Shown in pieces: positions 8,196 to 15,733 of a stretch of DNA of 64,000 nt. The position numbers were made by a program, and so were the translations under genes. The notes beneath the pieces are model-generated. The model was not told the origin of the DNA and searched no databases. It saw only the letters and a program-made list of their open reading frames with translations. This stretch comes from an uncultured Paracoccaceae bacterium (lineage in GTDB: Bacteria; Pseudomonadota; Alphaproteobacteria; Rhodobacterales; Rhodobacteraceae), in NCBI GenBank assembly GCA_937895435.1, contig CALAXT010000055.1:1-64000 (forward strand), in the 5' to 3' direction. Position 1 is the first letter of the stretch, and each line of letters starts with the position of its first letter.

Positions 8196-8951
8196 ATGAT
8201 TACGCTTGAACTGATTGGTATTGGCACCGGCAACCCCGACCACCTGACAGGGCAGGCCATTGCTGCGCTGAACAAGGCCGATCTGGTGATGATCCCGTCA
8301 AAAGGCGCCCAAAAGGCCGATTTGGCGGATTTGCGTTACGCATTGTGTCGTCAGTTTTTGACAAACCCCGAAACAGCCGTGGCCGAATTTACCCTGCCCA
8401 CACGCGATCCCGCGACGCCAGACTACACCGCACGGGTAAACGATTGGCACGATGCCATCGCCAAAGTTTGGGCTGATGTTATCACCGCGCACCCCCAGGC
8501 GCGGCGGGTGGCGCTGTTGGTTTGGGGGGACCCATCGCTTTACGACAGCACGCTGCGGATTGCCGACAGGCTGCGTGCGGCTGGCATGGCACTTGAGGTA
8601 AACGTGGTCCCCGGCCTGACCAGCCTGCAATTGCTGACTGCAGCACATGCAATTGCGTTGAACACGCTGGCTGATCCGGTTTTGGTAACAACGGGTCGGC
8701 ATTTGCGTGATCACGGCTGGCCTGCGGGCATTCCAACGCTAGCGGTGATGCTGGATGGAGAAAACAGCTTTCAAAAGCTCGCCACCGACGGCGTGCATAT
8801 TTACTGGGGCGCCTATCTTGGAATGCCACAACAGCTGTTGATCAGCGGTCCTTTAGATACGGCCACCCCGCGCATTCTCGCCACAAGGGCTGCGGCCCGC
8901 GCCCAGCACGGCTGGATCATGGATATCTATCTGCTGCGCCGCGCCCTCTAG
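8196..8951 (+). CDS. cobF: Precorrin-6A synthase (deacetylating) CobF
   Basis: 251 residues. In the aerobic cobalamin pathway CobF methylates C1 of precorrin-5 and releases acetate to form precorrin-6A. The precorrin-methylase fold is shown by LIGIGTGNPDHLTGQA at the N-terminus, LLVWGDPSLYDSTLR near residue 106 and VVPGLTSLQLL near 139. I chose the ATG at 8196; an upstream in-frame ATG at 8163 would lie inside the preceding terminator. CobF marks the oxygen-dependent route. The stop codon shares CTAG with the stop of marR on the other strand. Confidence 0.92.
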   Translation: MITLELIGIGTGNPDHLTGQAIAALNKADLVMIPSKGAQKADLADLRYALCRQFLTNPETAVAEFTLPTRDPATPDYTARVNDWHDAIAKVWADVITAHPQARRVALLVWGDPSLYDSTLRIADRLRAAGMALEVNVVPGLTSLQLLTAAHAIALNTLADPVLVTTGRHLRDHGWPAGIPTLAVMLDGENSFQKLATDGVHIYWGAYLGMPQQLLISGPLDTATPRILATRAAARAQHGWIMDIYLLRRAL

Positions 8952-9448
8952 CCTCCGGGGGCCGTTGACCCAGTTTCATCACAAAAAAGATCGGTGGCGG
9001 TTTCAGCGGTGGGATCATCTTCAAGCCGGGTGCGCAACGCCCGCAAAACCGGCAATACCGCCCGCACCCGATCTGCGCCCAGCGATTCGACCATATCTGA
9101 AATCATTGGGGCAACCGCATGCAAAGCGGCATCGCGTGCGGCGCGACCTGCCGGACTGATCGCCACAAGTTTTCGCCGGGCGTCATCCCAATCGGGGCGG
9201 ATATGAACATATCCGGCCCAATCAAGCTTTGACAATGTATTGGTCATGGCGCCACGGGTCAGATGGAAAGCCTTTGCCAGCTGCGCCGGGGTGCGCTCTT
9301 CATTGGCGCGGGCCAACAGGTTGAGCACCGCGAAATGTGACAATTCCATGCCTTTTGGCAGGGCGTGGGTCACATGGCTGCGGGCCAGCCGTTCTGCCAT
9401 GAACAGCTCGCTGAACAATGCAACGGCAAGGGCCTCAGACTTTTCCAT
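8948..9448 (-). CDS. MarR-family transcriptional regulator
   Basis: 166 residues. A winged helix-turn-helix is visible: RTPAQLAKAFHLTRGAMTNT (recognition region) followed by LSKLDWAGYVHIRPDWDDAR (wing) and the MarR-typical LVAISPAGRAARDAAL. I chose the ATG at 9448 (MEKSEALAVALF), four bases after the nitrilase stop and preceded by GAGGGG. A longer frame would overlap the nitrilase gene. Last gene of the leftward comF-grxC-nitrilase group. Target genes and ligand are unknown. Confidence 0.85.
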   Translation of the reverse strand: MEKSEALAVALFSELFMAERLARSHVTHALPKGMELSHFAVLNLLARANEERTPAQLAKAFHLTRGAMTNTLSKLDWAGYVHIRPDWDDARRKLVAISPAGRAARDAALHAVAPMISDMVESLGADRVRAVLPVLRALRTRLEDDPTAETATDLFCDETGSTAPGG

Positions 9449-9452
9449 TGGG

Positions 9453-10289
9453 TTATGGCCCCTCAAAATCCCGATCATGCGACAGGGCAGGCACGCGGGC
9501 GCGGGCCGCGGCCACCGCTGCGCAATCAAGATCGGCATAGACAACGCCGGGCACAGTGCCACCATCGGCCAATACCTCACCCCAAGGGGCAATGATCAGG
9601 CTGTGGCCATGCGTGCGTCGCTGTGCTGGCCCGGTAGAACACGGATGCAGGCCTGTTTGTGCCGGCGCCAACACATAACAACCGGTTTCAATCGCCCGAG
9701 CGCGCAACAAAGTTTCCCAATGCGCAGCACCCGTGATGTGATTAAACGCAGCCGGAACGGTCAAAAAATCCGCCCCCGCCTGTGCCAACCTGCGATAAAG
9801 CGCGGCAAATCGCACATCATAACAAACCGACAGACCAACCGCCCCAAACGGGGTTTGCGCCAAAACAGCCCGACTGCCGGGTCGATATGCTGCTGATTCG
9901 CGGTAAACCTCGGTCGGTGAAACATTCACATCAAACATGTGAATCTTGTCATAGCGCGCGGCAATCGTGCCATCGGGGCCAATCAGAAACGACCGATTGG
10001 CAAAACGGCCATCATCATCCCCCGTCCGCAGCCCAAGTGAGCCTATCAAAAGCCAGATGCGAAGCTCTGCCGCTTCGGCCCGCAGCGCGGCCAGCGTCGG
10101 GTCATCCTCTTCGGTGTGCAAAACACTGGCCAGCCATGCGCGGTCTGACCCAAGCGCATTGGTACATTCAGGCGTCAAAACAAAACCAGCCCCGCCTTTT
10201 TGCGCCGCCTCACGTACCAAAGCCACGGTTTGGGGCAAGTTGGCCACTGGATCATCAGAAACTGTCAGCTGCACAAGGCCTGCGCGCAT
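9453..10289 (-). CDS. Carbon-nitrogen hydrolase (nitrilase superfamily, Nit-like)
   Basis: 278 residues. The catalytic triad is complete: Glu in LTPECTNAL near residue 41, Lys in YDKIHMFDV near 112, Cys in GLSVCYDVRF near 155. The DVNV-x-ES loop and LRARAIETGCYVLAPAQTG near 208 match the Nit1/Nit2 branch, whose members hydrolyse deaminated glutathione or omega-amides. A repair role beside glutaredoxin would fit, but the exact substrate is inferred. It starts three bases after the grxC stop and ends just before marR, so it is co-transcribed. Confidence 0.88.
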   Translation of the reverse strand: MRAGLVQLTVSDDPVANLPQTVALVREAAQKGGAGFVLTPECTNALGSDRAWLASVLHTEEDDPTLAALRAEAAELRIWLLIGSLGLRTGDDDGRFANRSFLIGPDGTIAARYDKIHMFDVNVSPTEVYRESAAYRPGSRAVLAQTPFGAVGLSVCYDVRFAALYRRLAQAGADFLTVPAAFNHITGAAHWETLLRARAIETGCYVLAPAQTGLHPCSTGPAQRRTHGHSLIIAPWGEVLADGGTVPGVVYADLDCAAVAAARARVPALSHDRDFEGP

Positions 10290-10292
10290 CCC

Positions 10293-10553
10293 TCAGCCCT
10301 CCTGCAGCAGCGGGTCCAACCGACCCGCGCTATCCAGTGCATATAAATCATCACATCCACCGACATGGGTCGTGCCAACAAAGATTTGCGGCACGGTGCG
10401 GCTGCCCGGCGCGCGGCGCACCATATCGTCGCGCAACGTCGGATCGGTTGAAATATCGTATTCGTGAAAAGCCACGCCCTTTTGGGCCAGCAACCGTTTG
10501 GCCGCATGGCAGAAACCACAAAGCGGCGAGGTATAGATATCAACTTGTTTCAT
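10293..10553 (-). CDS. grxC: Glutaredoxin 3 (GrxC-type)
   Basis: 86 residues, a single thioredoxin-fold domain. The active site is CGFC (YTSPLCGFCHAAKRLL), the alphaproteobacterial variant of CPYC. TVPQIFVG carries the cis-proline and HVGGCDDLYAL the glutathione-binding GG. I chose the ATG at 10553 (MKQVDIYTS); the upstream in-frame extension is not conserved-looking. It is a dithiol glutaredoxin for reducing protein or mixed glutathione disulfides, in an operon with comF and the Nit-like hydrolase. Confidence 0.92.
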   Translation of the reverse strand: MKQVDIYTSPLCGFCHAAKRLLAQKGVAFHEYDISTDPTLRDDMVRRAPGSRTVPQIFVGTTHVGGCDDLYALDSAGRLDPLLQEG

Positions 10554-10589
10554 TGGGCAAATCCTTGTTTCACCCGGCATTATAGGGCT

Positions 10590-11306
10590 TTAGATATCCT
10601 TCGCAACGCGGGCCAGCACCAGAACTGAAACAGATTTTGCACCTGCGGCATTACACGCCTCGGCCGCAGCAGCCAGTGTTGCGCCTGAGGTCATCACATC
10701 ATCAATCAACAGCACTTCCCGGCCATCAATTTGGGCCGCACGGCGCGGATGCGGACAGAGCGCACCTTGCATATTGTCAAAACGGGCAGCAAGCCCGCAC
10801 CCTTCTTGGCTGGGGGTGCGACGGGGCCGGATCAGCAAATCGGGGCAGTGGTCAAACCCACACATCATTGCCACATGCGCCGATAGCAGCGCGGCTTGGT
10901 TATATTTGCGCCGCAACAATCGAAACCAGTGCAGCGGTACCGGGGCGACAAGCATATTGGGCCGGAAAATCGGCTGACCCACCCCAACCATCCATCGCGC
11001 CGCTGGCCCGGCCATCTCTGCCCGATCGGCATGTTTAAACCCCAAGATCATTTTTCGGGCGGTTCCTGCGTAAAGCAGCGCGGCCCGCCCACGCCCCCAA
11101 GGGCGGGCAATCTGCAGACATTCATCACAGCGCGGCCGCGTGCCATCATCTTCGCCAGGCAATGGCAGGCCACAGCTGTCACAAACCAGCCCGCCCAAAA
11201 ACGGCGTCTCACGCCAGCAGGGGCCGCACAGGGCAAAATCATCCGCCACAACCGTGCCGCAGCCAAGACATTGCGGCGGGTAAATCAAATGCGCCAACCT
11301 TTGCAT
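10590..11306 (-). CDS. ComF-family phosphoribosyltransferase-like protein
   Basis: 238 residues. The N-terminus has a double zinc ribbon of Cys pairs (CLGCG, CGPC, CDSCG, CDEC within residues 14-67). The C-terminal phosphoribosyltransferase domain has the PRPP loop VLLIDDVMTSGATLAAAAE near 197. ComF in naturally transformable bacteria helps DNA uptake; in alphaproteobacteria the role is unproven and the usual annotation is amidophosphoribosyltransferase-like. First gene of the leftward operon, divergent from the methyltransferase gene with only about 30 bases between. Confidence 0.88.
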   Translation of the reverse strand: MQRLAHLIYPPQCLGCGTVVADDFALCGPCWRETPFLGGLVCDSCGLPLPGEDDGTRPRCDECLQIARPWGRGRAALLYAGTARKMILGFKHADRAEMAGPAARWMVGVGQPIFRPNMLVAPVPLHWFRLLRRKYNQAALLSAHVAMMCGFDHCPDLLIRPRRTPSQEGCGLAARFDNMQGALCPHPRRAAQIDGREVLLIDDVMTSGATLAAAAEACNAAGAKSVSVLVLARVAKDI

Positions 11307-11336
11307 TTCACACCCCTTTTGCCTATGACTGCGGCT

Positions 11337-12173
11337 ATGACCCAGCCACCCCCCCTGTCTGACCGCACCGCGTTACAGCGCAAGCGCAGCCGCGCCAGCG
11401 CGGGGCGAACACCCGCGATGTTTTTACATGAACTGGTCGCCGACGAGTGCCAGCAAAGACTTAATGAGGTTAACAAGCCCTTTAAAAATCCAGCCATCGT
11501 CACCGGTTTTCCCGATTTTTGGCGCGGTCTCTGGCCAAATGCAAAAATTGTTGCCGACGGCGATCTGCTGGATCTGGCCCCCGGTGCGCATGATCTGGTG
11601 ATCCATGCCCTGGCACTGCACTGGGCCAATGACCCAATTGGGCAAATGGTGCAATGCCGCCGCGCACTTTGTGCCGATGGGCTGTTTTTAGCTGCGATGT
11701 TTGGGGGCCAAACGCTGTCAACCCTGCGCACCAGTCTGGCCGAAGCCGAAGTGGCCGTATCAGGCGGGCTGTCGCCACGGGTACTTCCCATGGCCGAGAT
11801 CCGCGATCTGGGCGGGCTGCTGGGCCGGGCGGGGCTGGCGATGCCCGTGGCCGATGCCCTACCCATGCGGGTAAGCTATGCAAATCCCTGGGCCCTGATG
11901 CACGACCTGCGGGCAATGGGGGAAACCAATGCACTGAGCGCGCGACTGCGCACCCCCACCAAACGGGCGCTTTTCAACAAAGCCGCCGCACTTTATCCGC
12001 ACGATGGCGGCCGGATCACTGCTGAGTTTGATCTGATCTTTCTCACTGGGTGGTGCCCAGATGACAGCCAACCCAAACCGCTTCGGCCCGGCAGTGCCAC
12101 CATCCACCTGTCCGAGGCCCTGCGCGCTTTTGAACCACCCCCAAACCAAACCAAGACTGGCCAGACCGATTGA
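11337..12173 (+). CDS. SAM-dependent methyltransferase, BioC/NDUFAF5-like
   Basis: 278 residues. The body follows the BioC/NDUFAF5 pattern: an N-terminal LQRKRSRA, then DLVIHALALHWANDPIGQMV near residue 80, then an FAAMFGG-like motif (here LAAMFGGQTL) and LMHDLRAMGETNAL near 185. The usual glycine-rich SAM loop (DxGxGxG) is not evident, as in several NDUFAF5 relatives. I chose the ATG at 11337; an ATG at 11325 is also possible, and longer frames would overlap comF. The substrate is unknown. Confidence 0.78.
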   Translation: MTQPPPLSDRTALQRKRSRASAGRTPAMFLHELVADECQQRLNEVNKPFKNPAIVTGFPDFWRGLWPNAKIVADGDLLDLAPGAHDLVIHALALHWANDPIGQMVQCRRALCADGLFLAAMFGGQTLSTLRTSLAEAEVAVSGGLSPRVLPMAEIRDLGGLLGRAGLAMPVADALPMRVSYANPWALMHDLRAMGETNALSARLRTPTKRALFNKAAALYPHDGGRITAEFDLIFLTGWCPDDSQPKPLRPGSATIHLSEALRAFEPPPNQTKTGQTD

Positions 12174-12220
12174 CCCTGCGGCAAAAAAGACTATGTGGGT
12201 TTTAACAGAATTCAGGAATT

Positions 12221-13306
12221 ATGATGTTTGACGCGAAAACCCCCAGCTGCCCCAAAGCCGCGGTCGAAATGATGCCACTGCCGCACGCCCCGGCAGACCA
12301 TCCAGCAATCGCCAAGGAAAAGGTGGGGGTGCTGCTCGCAAATCTCGGCACGCCAGATCATTATGATTACTGGTCAATGCGGCGGTATTTGAACGAGTTT
12401 TTGTCGGACCGGCGGGTGATCGACTATTCCCCATGGCTGTGGCAGCCGTTGTTGCAGTTGATCATTTTGACAAAACGCCCATTTACTTCGGGGCGAAACT
12501 ATAAATCGATCTGGAACACCGAGGCAGATGAAAGCCCGTTGATGACGATCACGAAAGCCCAAACCGCTAAAATCGCCGCTGTGATGCAAGAACGCCATGG
12601 CGACAATGTAGTGGTGGATTTCTGCATGCGTTATGGCAACCCCTCAACCCCAGCTAGACTGCGTGCGCTGATCGAACAGGGGTGCCGTAAAATTGTGTTC
12701 TTTCCACTCTATCCCCAATATGCAGGTGCCACGACCGCCACCGCGAACGATCAGTTTTTTCGCGCCCTGATGGCAGAAAAATGGCAACCCCCCGTGCGTA
12801 CGGTTCCTGCCTATTCCGATCATCCCGTCTATATCGACGCTCTGGCGAAATCGGTTGAACGCGCATGGGAGCAGATGGCAGAAAAGCCCGATGTGCTTGT
12901 CGCTTCATATCACGGCATGCCAAAACGCTATTTGCTTGAGGGCGATCCCTATCACTGCCAGTGTCAGAAAACGACGCGCCTGCTGCGCGAACGCTTGGGC
13001 TGGGACAAAGACAAGATCGTGACAACCTTTCAGTCGCGCTTTGGCACTGAAACCTGGCTGCAACCCTACACAGTAGAAGAAGTTGCACGTCTAGCCGAGG
13101 CTGGCAAAAAACGAATCGCTGTGATTGCACCAGCGTTTTCCTCTGATTGCATCGAAACGCTGGAGGAAATTAACGAAGAAATCCGAGAAAGCTTTGAAGA
13201 GGCTGGTGGCCAAAGCTTTACCTATATCCCGTGCCTGAACGACGATGACGCGCATATCGCGGCACTGAGCCAAGTGATAGAAGAACATATGGCCGGTTGG
13301 GTCTGA
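12221..13306 (+). CDS. hemH: Ferrochelatase HemH
   Basis: 361 residues. Inserts Fe(II) into protoporphyrin IX, the last step of heme synthesis. VGVLLANLGTPDHYDYWSMRRYL is the family start region. The catalytic His is in ASYHGMPKRYLLEGDPYHCQ near residue 227, and the conserved Glu is in APAFSSDCIETLEEI near 300. The Cys cluster around YHCQCQKTTR and the C-terminal Cys suggest a possible 2Fe-2S type as in some proteobacterial enzymes; I cannot confirm this. The ATG codons at 12221 and 12224 are both possible starts. Confidence 0.95.
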   Translation: MMFDAKTPSCPKAAVEMMPLPHAPADHPAIAKEKVGVLLANLGTPDHYDYWSMRRYLNEFLSDRRVIDYSPWLWQPLLQLIILTKRPFTSGRNYKSIWNTEADESPLMTITKAQTAKIAAVMQERHGDNVVVDFCMRYGNPSTPARLRALIEQGCRKIVFFPLYPQYAGATTATANDQFFRALMAEKWQPPVRTVPAYSDHPVYIDALAKSVERAWEQMAEKPDVLVASYHGMPKRYLLEGDPYHCQCQKTTRLLRERLGWDKDKIVTTFQSRFGTETWLQPYTVEEVARLAEAGKKRIAVIAPAFSSDCIETLEEINEEIRESFEEAGGQSFTYIPCLNDDDAHIAALSQVIEEHMAGWV

Positions 13307-13340
13307 TAATCACGACCCAAAAGACACTAAAATTACATGA

Positions 13341-13371
13341 AAAAAGGCGGTGGAAATCCCACCGCCTTTTT
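13341..13371. terminator. Bidirectional terminator after hemH
   Basis: AAAAAGGCGGTGG, a short ATC-containing loop, then CCACCGCCTTTTT. The stem is 8 GC-rich pairs with A and T runs on either side, so it terminates in both directions. It lies between hemH and the convergent 60-residue gene. Confidence 0.9.
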
Positions 13372-13393
13372 CTAATTATCAGTGCCGATGCGA

Positions 13394-13576
13394 TTAGTTT
13401 GACGCAACAGCAGCCAGCATCACAACCAGCATAACCGGCACAAGAATGCCACCAGCCGAAGATGACGATGCGGCTTCTGCCACAACTTCAGGCTCCATTG
13501 TTGGGGCAGCCATACCACCGGCAAACGCAGTCGAAGCGGCAACCGTCAAAGCGGCAGCAAGAACAAGTTTCTTCAT
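13394..13576 (-). CDS. Small secreted or membrane peptide of unknown function
   Basis: 60 residues. A clear signal peptide (MKKLVLAAALTVAASTAFAG, predicted cut after AFA) is followed by an acidic/Ser linker and a C-terminal hydrophobic span (GGILVPVMLVVMLAAVASN). A good Shine-Dalgarno (TGGAGGA) precedes the ATG. The mature part is about 40 residues and probably sits in the inner membrane. It has its own promoter-like sequence and shares a terminator with hemH. I think a similar peptide is found beside hemH in other roseobacters, but that is memory only. Function unknown. Confidence 0.75.
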   Translation of the reverse strand: MKKLVLAAALTVAASTAFAGGMAAPTMEPEVVAEAASSSSAGGILVPVMLVVMLAAVASN

Positions 13577-13611
13577 TTCAGTCCTCCAGAAATTGCCCGT
13601 ATCCGCAGATT

Positions 13612-13641
13612 TTTATAGCAGAGCGGGACGCCTATATTGAA
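13612..13641 (-). promoter_or_regulatory. Predicted promoter of the 60-residue peptide gene
   Basis: On the minus strand the -10 is TATAAA (13612-13617), with a weak -35 TTCAAT (13636-13641) 18 bases upstream. The A+T-rich -10 is unusually clear for this genome. Confidence 0.4.
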
Positions 13642-13723
13642 ACCTCGTATACGCGTTTAAGCAGTAATAAGCGTAAATTGCAATCTCTGTTTTCGCGATT
13701 TTCCCTTATCTGCAAGGCTGGCG

Positions 13724-14320
13724 TCAAATAAGCAACACCGGTGTCCCCACGTTAGCCAAACTAAACAGCTCGGCGATATGCTCGTTATAAAGACCAACAC
13801 AGCCGCTCGATGATCGCCGCCCAATCTTGCGCGTGTCATGGGTGCCGTGAATACGATAATACTGCCAGCTAAGATAAAGCGCGTGCGTTCCCAATGGATT
13901 CTCTGGCCCCGGAGGCACATAATCGGGCCACTCTGGGTTGCGCTTTTTCATGTTCTCCGTTGGGCTCCAGCTGGGCCCTACAACCTTTCGGATAATCTCA
14001 GTACGCCCCCGCCGCGTCAACTCATCGGTCAAGGGCACAGATGTCGGGTAAAGCTTATAGGTCACCTCATCAGCCGACCAGAAATGCAATGCACGCGATG
14101 TCATATCAACAAGAATCGCCCCCTTTTTCAAATCGCTGAAATAGGGCTGCCACTGCAGCGACCGAAAACTTGAGATGTTATGACGAACAGAGGCTGATAC
14201 CGGCGCATCAATCTCGGTCGACCCATCAAGCGCCAAAGCCGGGTGGCACAGACTGACCCCAGCCGCAGCACTGGCCAAAAAATGGCGGCGGCTCAAACGA
14301 TGTGGCGATGATGCACTCAT
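13724..14320 (-). CDS. L,D-transpeptidase (YkuD domain), Tat-exported
   Basis: 198 residues. It starts with a twin-arginine signal (HRLSRRHFLASAAAGVSL), so it is exported folded to the periplasm. The YkuD catalytic domain occupies roughly residues 70-198: GAILVDMTSRALHFW at its start, LGTHALYLSW, then YRIHGTHDTRKIGRRSSSGC with the catalytic His and Cys. The residue two after Cys, normally Arg (SxGCxR), is Gly here (SSGCVGLYNEH). I chose the ATG at 14320, preceded by GGGAGGT. It is expected to form 3-3 peptidoglycan cross-links or attach proteins to peptidoglycan. Confidence 0.88.
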   Translation of the reverse strand: MSASSPHRLSRRHFLASAAAGVSLCHPALALDGSTEIDAPVSASVRHNISSFRSLQWQPYFSDLKKGAILVDMTSRALHFWSADEVTYKLYPTSVPLTDELTRRGRTEIIRKVVGPSWSPTENMKKRNPEWPDYVPPGPENPLGTHALYLSWQYYRIHGTHDTRKIGRRSSSGCVGLYNEHIAELFSLANVGTPVLLI

Positions 14321-14492
14321 CTCAACCTCCCAAAATAAGCAAAATCCAAGACATGTTAACCACTCGGTGGCTCCACCGCAATTCAAACCCAAAGCCTGCC
14401 TCGGCCACACCAGCAAATCTCAGCCGATATCAGCGTTTGAACCTGCCACCACAACCCGCTATCAATAGAAAACACCGTGTGTGAGGGCCCAG

Positions 14493-15008
14493 ATGCTTCG
14501 TCTTTCCCTAATTATCCTTACCGCAAGCCTTGCACTTGTGGCCTGCGCCCCAACCCCCAGCGGCCCAACACTGGGCACCGATGGCAAACCCCTGCCCAAG
14601 GTCTATCGCATCGGTCGAACCGACACCGCCCGCATTCAATACCGCCTGCTAGACGCAACCAACGCCCTGCGGATGGCCGCCAACGCCCCGCAACTGCGCC
14701 TCAACGCAGAACTTACCGCCGCCGCAATGACGCATTCGCGTGACATGTCTGTACAAAACCGACCATGGCATTTCGGCTCTGACGGCTCTTCGCCGCTCGA
14801 TCGGGTCCGCCGCGCAGGATATCCCGGAATGATGCTGGGCGAAAACATATCAGAAACCTTCGAGACCGAACTTGAAACTTTGGCCGCCTGGATCGAGCAG
14901 CCCGAAACCCGCGCCGTCTTGCTCGACCCCGCCGCCACGGATCTGGGCATCGGGTATTTTCAAACTGCCAATGGCAAAATCTGGTGGACAGTCGTGACAG
15001 GGGGTTAA
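14493..15008 (+). CDS. CAP/SCP-domain lipoprotein
   Basis: 171 residues. A lipoprotein signal peptide ends in the lipobox LVAC (Cys near residue 18). The CAP (SCP/PR1, YkwD-like) domain follows: LLDATNALRMAANAPQL, then LTAAAMTHSRDM with the first conserved His, GENISETFE, and the C-terminal IWWTVVTGG. I chose the ATG at 14493, which has GAGG six bases upstream; a GTG at 14481 is less likely. Bacterial CAP proteins are cell-envelope factors of mostly unknown activity. It lies between two L,D-transpeptidase genes that face it. Confidence 0.85.
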   Translation: MLRLSLIILTASLALVACAPTPSGPTLGTDGKPLPKVYRIGRTDTARIQYRLLDATNALRMAANAPQLRLNAELTAAAMTHSRDMSVQNRPWHFGSDGSSPLDRVRRAGYPGMMLGENISETFETELETLAAWIEQPETRAVLLDPAATDLGIGYFQTANGKIWWTVVTGG

Positions 15009-15026
15009 ACCCCCAGCCTTCCAGAT

Positions 15027-15524
15027 TTATGGCCTGATCAAAACAGGCGTACCCGGCGCCACCATCGCATAAATTTCTTCAATCTCATGATCGCGCACGG
15101 CAATGCAGCCGGCCGTCCAATCACGCTTTCCCTGATCTTTCCCAGCCTGCCCATGGATAAAAATATCCTTGCCCACCGGCCGACCCAAGGCAGACGCAAG
15201 CGCCCGATCAGTCTCATTTGGATAAGATATCCCCAACGACAGATGATACGCCGAGGCCGGATTGCGATGCGTAATGCGGTAAACCCCCTCAGGGGTCCGA
15301 CCATCCCCCTCAAACTGCTTATGCCCCTCGGGGGCAAAGCCCAAATCGACTCTGTAGCGGCGCACCAAAACATCCCCGGCAAACAAATCCATCTGCCGCG
15401 CCGCCTTATGCACCGCAATCGTCGTCACCGGCGGGCCTTCATACACTTGCGGCTTCGGGCTACACCCCAGCAGCGCCACCATCACCAAAACCGCCCAAAC
15501 TCCCGTGAACCGTCCGCCAGCCAT
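15027..15524 (-). CDS. L,D-transpeptidase family lipoprotein (YafK-like)
   Basis: 165 residues. Lipoprotein signal with lipobox LLGC ([16 protein letters not shown]). The YkuD/YafK domain has [28 protein letters not shown], and the catalytic pair in [20 protein letters not shown], followed by [12 protein letters not shown]. The TAGCIAV form is typical of YafK-type enzymes. I chose the ATG at 15524; a longer frame upstream reads through the GC-rich repeat and is not credible. The enzyme probably acts on the peptidoglycan-outer membrane linkage. Confidence 0.85.
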   Translation of the reverse strand: MAGGRFTGVWAVLVMVALLGCSPKPQVYEGPPVTTIAVHKAARQMDLFAGDVLVRRYRVDLGFAPEGHKQFEGDGRTPEGVYRITHRNPASAYHLSLGISYPNETDRALASALGRPVGKDIFIHGQAGKDQGKRDWTAGCIAVRDHEIEEIYAMVAPGTPVLIRP

Positions 15525-15605
15525 CTCTGCCCCATTGTCAAAACCATCGTCCCAACCCTGCAAATAGAATACCAATACCCCCTCGCACCCACCAGAACCT
15601 ACACG

Positions 15606-15654
15606 TCTTTCGTTTTCAAATATCCCCGGGGGCCCGGGGGCAGGCAGCCCCCGG
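15606..15654 (+). repeat. Dispersed intergenic repeat, copy B, with GC hairpin
   Basis: TCTTTCGTTTTCAAATATCC leads into a GC-rich end with a perfect 8-bp hairpin CCGGGGGC (15634-15641) / GCCCCCGG (15647-15654) and loop AGGCA. From 15617 to 15654 it is identical to 27070-27107 at 36 of 38 positions. It lies in the divergent gap between the YafK-like gene and copA, not at a gene end. Confidence 0.7.
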
Positions 15655-15733
15655 CTTAACCACAATCAAGCCCCCTCTTGACCTTTGCCGCCCTCAACCC
15701 CCATGTGAATCAAACCCCAAGAAAGAAACCACC

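Noticed and set aside
9782-10585. 267-residue plus-strand frame over the nitrilase and grxC genes
   Set aside because: Antisense to two genes with intact catalytic motifs; composition is His/Gln/Pro-rich without any family pattern.
15671-15733. CueR/HmrR operator at the copA promoter
   Set aside because: CTTGACC is present as in such promoters, but the matching inverted half and a clear -10 at 19-base spacing are not.
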